Part shown: piece by piece, positions 60,903 to 64,000 of the stretch
Position numbering within the stretch: position 1 is the stretch's first letter
Layout of the letters: the number at the start of each line of letters is the position of its first letter
DNA from: Amycolatopsis sp. CA-230715
Lineage (GTDB): Bacteria; Actinomycetota; Actinomycetes; Mycobacteriales; Pseudonocardiaceae
Length of the DNA: 64,000 bases
Assembly: GCF_018736145.1 (NCBI RefSeq)
Contig: NZ_CP059997.1
Span: forward strand, 9,609,501-9,673,500
Direction: 5' to 3'
Translations under genes and position numbers: made by a program
Notes under the pieces: model-generated
Databases searched by the model: none
Told to the model about the DNA's origin: nothing
Seen by the model: only the letters and a program-made list of their open reading frames with translations

Positions 60903-62327
60903 ATGACCACCGATTCCGACGTGCCGCGACGGCCGGGCAAGATCGTCGCGCTGCATCTCAACTACCCCTCGCGGGCGGCGCAGCGCGGGCGCACACCCAC
61001 GCACCCGTCGTACTTCCTCAAGCCGCCGACCTCGGTCGCGGCGAGCGGGGACGCGCTCGAACGCCCGAAGGGCACCGAGCTGCTCGGGTTCGAGGGCGAG
61101 ATCGCGCTGATCATCGGGAAGCGCACCCGCCGCGTCAGCCCCGAAAACGGCTGGGCGCACGTCTCCGGGGTGACCGCCGCGAACGACTTCGGCGTCTACG
61201 ATCTCCGCTACGCCGACCGGGGTTCCAACCTGCGCGCCAAGGGCGGCGACGGGTTCACTCCGCTCGGCCCGTCGGTGCTGCCCGCCCGCGAACTCGACCC
61301 CGAAGCGCTGCGCGTGCGCACCTGGGTCAACGGCGAGCTGGCCCAGGAGGACACCACCGCGGGCCTGCTGTTCGGGTTCGGGCGGCTGGTGGCCGATCTT
61401 TCCCAGCTCATGACGCTCGAACCGGGTGACGTGATCCTGACCGGGACCCCGGCGGGCGCGTCCGTCGTCCGGCCGGGCGACATCGTGGAGGTCGAGGTCG
61501 ACGGCAATGGCCACACGACGGGCCGCCTGGTCACCCCGATCGTCGACGGGACCGTCCCGTTCGGACAGTACGGCGCCTTGCCGAGGGTCGACGGGCGGCA
61601 GCGCGCGGAGGCTTACGGCACGCCGGCCTTCGAACTGACCGAGGACCTCAAGCGGCGGCTGACCAGCGTCGGCACCGCCACCCTTTCCGCGCAGCTGCGC
61701 AAACGCGGCTACAACGACGTTTCCGTCGACGGGCTCGTTTCGACCACACCGGGCGCCAGGCTGGTCGGCCGGGCGCGCACCCTGCGCTACCTGCCCTACC
61801 GCGAAGACCTCTTCCGCGCGCACGGCGGCGGATACAACGCGCAGAAGCGCGCGTTCGACTCGCTGGATTCCGGGGACGTGCTGGTGATGGAGGCGCGCGG
61901 CGAGCACGGGACCGGGACGGTCGGCGACATCCTCGCCCTGCGCGCCAAGGTGCGCGGCGCGGCGGGGATCGTGACCGACGGCGGCGTCCGCGATGTCGAC
62001 GCGGTCACCGCGCTGGGCATCCCGACCTACCACTCCGGAGCCCATCCCGCGGTGCTCGGCAGGCGGCACGTGCCGTGGGAGGTCGACGTTTCGATCGCCT
62101 GCGGCGGCGCCGCGGTGCAACCGGGCGACGTCGTGGTCGGGGACGCGGACGGCGTGCTGGTGATCCCGCCGCCGCTGGTCGAAGAGGTGGTCGACGCGGC
62201 GATCGAGCAGGAGCTGCAGGAGACCTTCATCGCCGAGCAGGTGGCCGCGGGTGAACGGGTCGAAGGCCTGTACCCGATGAACGAAGAGTGGAAGGCGAGG
62301 TACGCCGCATGGCTCACGAGGCGGTGA
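60903..62327 (+). CDS. fumarylacetoacetate hydrolase - RraA-like fusion protein (HpaG/HpcE-type)
   Basis: A 474-aa fusion. The N-terminal ~250 residues are an FAH domain ('KIVALHLNYPSRAAQ', metal site in 'LLGFEGEIALIIGKRTRRV', 'AANDFGVYDLRYADRGSNLR', 'DVILTGTPAGASVVRPGDIV'). From about 270 an RraA/HMG-aldolase-like domain follows, with 'GTGTVGDILALRAKVRGAAG', 'IVTDGGVRDVDAVTALGIP' and 'PGDVVVGDADGVLVIPP'. HpcE of homoprotocatechuate degradation has two FAH domains (isomerase and decarboxylase). Here the second is replaced by an RraA fold, a family that includes oxaloacetate decarboxylases. AGGAAG before ATG 60903; 19-bp overlap with the GntR gene. Confidence 0.87.
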   Translation: MTTDSDVPRRPGKIVALHLNYPSRAAQRGRTPTHPSYFLKPPTSVAASGDALERPKGTELLGFEGEIALIIGKRTRRVSPENGWAHVSGVTAANDFGVYDLRYADRGSNLRAKGGDGFTPLGPSVLPARELDPEALRVRTWVNGELAQEDTTAGLLFGFGRLVADLSQLMTLEPGDVILTGTPAGASVVRPGDIVEVEVDGNGHTTGRLVTPIVDGTVPFGQYGALPRVDGRQRAEAYGTPAFELTEDLKRRLTSVGTATLSAQLRKRGYNDVSVDGLVSTTPGARLVGRARTLRYLPYREDLFRAHGGGYNAQKRAFDSLDSGDVLVMEARGEHGTGTVGDILALRAKVRGAAGIVTDGGVRDVDAVTALGIPTYHSGAHPAVLGRRHVPWEVDVSIACGGAAVQPGDVVVGDADGVLVIPPPLVEEVVDAAIEQELQETFIAEQVAAGERVEGLYPMNEEWKARYAAWLTRR

Positions 62328-62983
62328 ACTCGCACGCGCTGAGCAAGTCCCAGCTCGCCTACCAGTGGATCAAAGCCCGTATCGGCGACGGCACCTTCTC
62401 CCCCGGTTACCGCCTGGTGCTCGGGCAGATCGCGCAGGAGCTGGGCGTGAGCGCGGTGCCGGTGCGCGAAGCGATCCGGCTGCTCGAAGCCGAAGGGCTG
62501 GTGACCTTCGAGCGCAACGTCGGCGCGCAGGTCGCGATGGTGGACGAAATCGAGTACCAGCACACGATGCAGACCCTCGCGCTCGTCGAAGGGTACGCGA
62601 CCGCGCTCGCCGTGCCGTTGCCCCCGAAGCGGATCGCCACGGCGAAGAAGCTCAACGCCGAACTGACCGCGTGCCTCGACGACTTCGAACCGAAGCGGTT
62701 CACCTCGCTCAACCGCGAGTTCCACTGGGCACTGTTCGACGCCTGCCCGAACCCGCAGGTGCTCGACCTGGTCAACCGCGGCTGGAACCGGCTGAGCGGG
62801 CTGCGCACGTCGACGTTCAGCTTCGTGCCCGGCCGCGCGCACGAGTCGGTGCGCGAGCACGAACGCATACTCGCGCTCCTCGAACAGGGTGCGCCCCCGA
62901 ACGAAGTCGAACAGGCCGTGCGGGAGCACCGGCTGGCCACACTGGACGCTTTCCTCGCGTACCAGGCCGAACGTCACAGCTAG
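62309..62983 (+). CDS. GntR-family regulator, FadR subfamily
   Basis: A 224-aa regulator: winged helix at residues about 10-75 ('AYQWIKARIGDGTFSPGYRL', 'IAQELGVSAVPVREAIRLLE') and an FCD ligand domain with 'FTSLNREFHWALFDACPNPQ' and 'SVREHERILALLEQGAPPNE' (metal-site His residues). ATG 62309 lies inside the end of the FAH-RraA gene, so coupled. Likely repressor of this operon, induced by a pathway acid. Confidence 0.88.
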   Translation: MAHEAVNSHALSKSQLAYQWIKARIGDGTFSPGYRLVLGQIAQELGVSAVPVREAIRLLEAEGLVTFERNVGAQVAMVDEIEYQHTMQTLALVEGYATALAVPLPPKRIATAKKLNAELTACLDDFEPKRFTSLNREFHWALFDACPNPQVLDLVNRGWNRLSGLRTSTFSFVPGRAHESVREHERILALLEQGAPPNEVEQAVREHRLATLDAFLAYQAERHS

Positions 62984-62995
62984 GGAGGGAACCCC

Positions 62996-63940
62996 ATGCG
63001 ATTCCGGTCGGACCCCCGGTCCGTCAAGGGCTCGATCGCGCCGTTGATGACACCGTTCACCGCCGACGGCGAGCTCGACCGCGCCGGTCTGGTGAACCTG
63101 GTGCGCTGGCAGCTTTCCGCGGGCTCGCACGGTATTTCGATCGGCGGCTCCACCGGTGAACCCGGCGCGCAGACCATCGCCGAACGAGCCGAAGCGATCC
63201 GGATCGTCGCCGCCGAGGTCGACGACCGCGTCCCGTTCCTGCCCGGTACCGGTTCGGCCAAACTGGACGAGACGCTCGAACTCACCGCGGCCGCGCGGGA
63301 CGCGGGTGCCGACGCCGCACTGGTGATCACGCCGTACTACGCCCGCCCGACGCAGGAAGCGCTCTACTCCTGGTACCGCACGGTCGCCCTCGAGTTCCCC
63401 GACCTGCCGATCGTGGCCTACAACGTGCCGAGCCGGACCGCGGTGGACATCGCGCCGGAGACGGTGGCGCGGCTGTTCCGCGAGCTGGACAACTTCGTCG
63501 GCGTCAAAGAGACCACAAAGGACTTCGAGCACTTCTCGCGTGTGCTGCACCTGTGTGGCGAGGACCTGCTCGTGTGGTCCGGCATCGAGCTGCTGTGCCT
63601 GCCGCTGCTCGCGCTCGGCGGTGCCGGTTTCGTCAGCGCGACGGCGAACATCGCGCCGGCCGCCTGCGCGGAGATGTACGAGGCGTGGCAGTCGGGAAAC
63701 CACGCCCGCGCAAGGGAAATCCACTACGGGCTGCACCCGCTGGTGGACCTGCTGTTCGTGGAAACCAACCCCGCGCCCGGGAAGTGGGTGCTCGAACAGC
63801 GCGGGCTGATCGGATCCGGTTTCGTGCGGCCGCCGCTGATCACCCCGACCGACACCGGCATCGCCAAGATCAAGGACCTGATGGCCGAGGGCGAACGATT
63901 CCTGACGGCCACCGAAGGCTTCACCGTGGAAGGAAAATAG
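62996..63940 (+). CDS. dihydrodipicolinate synthase/N-acetylneuraminate lyase family aldolase
   Basis: A 314-aa DapA-superfamily class I lyase: 'SIAPLMTPFTADGELDRAGL', 'ISIGGSTGEPGAQTIAERAE', Tyr in 'IVAYNVPSRTAVDIAPETVA', and Schiff-base Lys in 'FVGVKETTKDFEHFS'. GGSTGE replaces the usual GTTGE. Its place between a FadR regulator and an HpaE-like gene, and downstream of FAH-RraA, indicates a catabolic pyruvate-forming lyase/hydratase and not lysine biosynthesis. AGGGAGGG precedes ATG 62996. Confidence 0.87.
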   Translation: MRFRSDPRSVKGSIAPLMTPFTADGELDRAGLVNLVRWQLSAGSHGISIGGSTGEPGAQTIAERAEAIRIVAAEVDDRVPFLPGTGSAKLDETLELTAAARDAGADAALVITPYYARPTQEALYSWYRTVALEFPDLPIVAYNVPSRTAVDIAPETVARLFRELDNFVGVKETTKDFEHFSRVLHLCGEDLLVWSGIELLCLPLLALGGAGFVSATANIAPAACAEMYEAWQSGNHARAREIHYGLHPLVDLLFVETNPAPGKWVLEQRGLIGSGFVRPPLITPTDTGIAKIKDLMAEGERFLTATEGFTVEGK

Positions 63941-63942
63941 GC

Positions 63943-64000
63943 GTGGCGAAGCACTACGTACCCGACGGCCTGCCGTCGAAGATCCAGCACTACATCGGCG
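63943..64000 (+). CDS. start of a probable HpaE-like aldehyde dehydrogenase (cut by window)
   Basis: GTG 63943, 2 bp after the preceding stop, with AAGGAAAA upstream. Only 19 codons are visible: 'AKHYVPDGLPSKIQHYIG'. The pattern DGLPxKIQHYIGG resembles the N-terminus of actinobacterial 5-carboxymethyl-2-hydroxymuconate semialdehyde dehydrogenase. This is an identification from very little sequence but fits the operon. Confidence 0.45.
   Translation, partial: MAKHYVPDGLPSKIQHYIG

Noticed and set aside
1..64000. tRNA, rRNA, CRISPR arrays, insertion sequences, attachment sites
   Set aside because: Looked for CCA-type tRNA ends, regularly spaced repeats, transposase motifs and long terminal repeats; none were convincing by eye.

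Overview
The window is about 70% G+C. It has many GTG starts, tightly overlapping ATGA/GTGA junctions, a DUF574-type methyltransferase and a giant NRPS. This points to a filamentous actinomycete, probably a Pseudonocardiales (Amycolatopsis-like) chromosome; the taxon is inferred. I see no rRNA, tRNA, CRISPR array, transposase or phage gene. No gene-free gap exceeds about 300 bases; the largest is the 223-bp divergent region 46062-46284.

Left part (1-18.4 kb) is accessory and biosynthetic. It holds an amidohydrolase cut by the window edge, a KamA-type radical-SAM aminomutase closed by a perfect 14-bp terminator hairpin, and a small DUF6247-like protein. Then comes the most interesting locus, a compact minus-strand RiPP-like operon (5412 to 3470). 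It encodes a 42-aa precursor-like peptide ending in Cys-Trp-Cys-Gly-Gly, a 260-aa probable partner protein, a 47-aa CxxCxxC miniprotein and a DUF692/MNIO multinuclear-iron oxidase. The last three are coupled by ATGA overlaps. A strong hairpin between precursor and enzymes buries the Shine-Dalgarno sequence of the first enzyme gene. Just upstream on the same strand is an 11.8-kb three-module NRPS (C-A-T / C-A-T-E / C-A-T-E). It is predicted to use an unassigned residue, then D-Ser, then D-Thr, and it has no thioesterase.

Middle part (18.4-33.5 kb) looks like an aromatic monoamine catabolic island. It has a flavin hydroxylase, a FeaR-like AraC regulator, two MoaF paralogues, a branched-chain-type ABC transporter with a permease-ATPase fusion, two SDRs, a copper amine oxidase, an amidohydrolase and a TetR regulator. 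The far right end (59.3-64 kb) has an aldehyde dehydrogenase, an FAH-RraA fusion, a FadR-type GntR regulator, a DapA-like lyase and the start of an HpaE-like dehydrogenase. This resembles a homoprotocatechuate-type lower pathway. The two ends together would take an arylalkylamine through its aldehyde and acid to ring-cleavage products.

Between them lie a methyltransferase/esterase pair, a five-gene dipeptide ABC transporter operon, and two divergent DUF917-hydantoinase units. One unit is a complete four-gene operon with an M19 dipeptidase. The other has a degenerate hydantoinase subunit, an MFS transporter and a PucR regulator. A set of aldo/keto reductases, SDR, ADH, amidohydrolase, esterase and GMC oxidoreductase follows. 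Five copies of an inverted repeat, YC(T/C)AC-N4-GTAGA, sit in the promoter regions of the TetR gene, the methyltransferase/ABC divergon, the AKR/SDR divergon and the amidohydrolase/ADH divergon. They suggest one TetR regulon spanning 22 kb.
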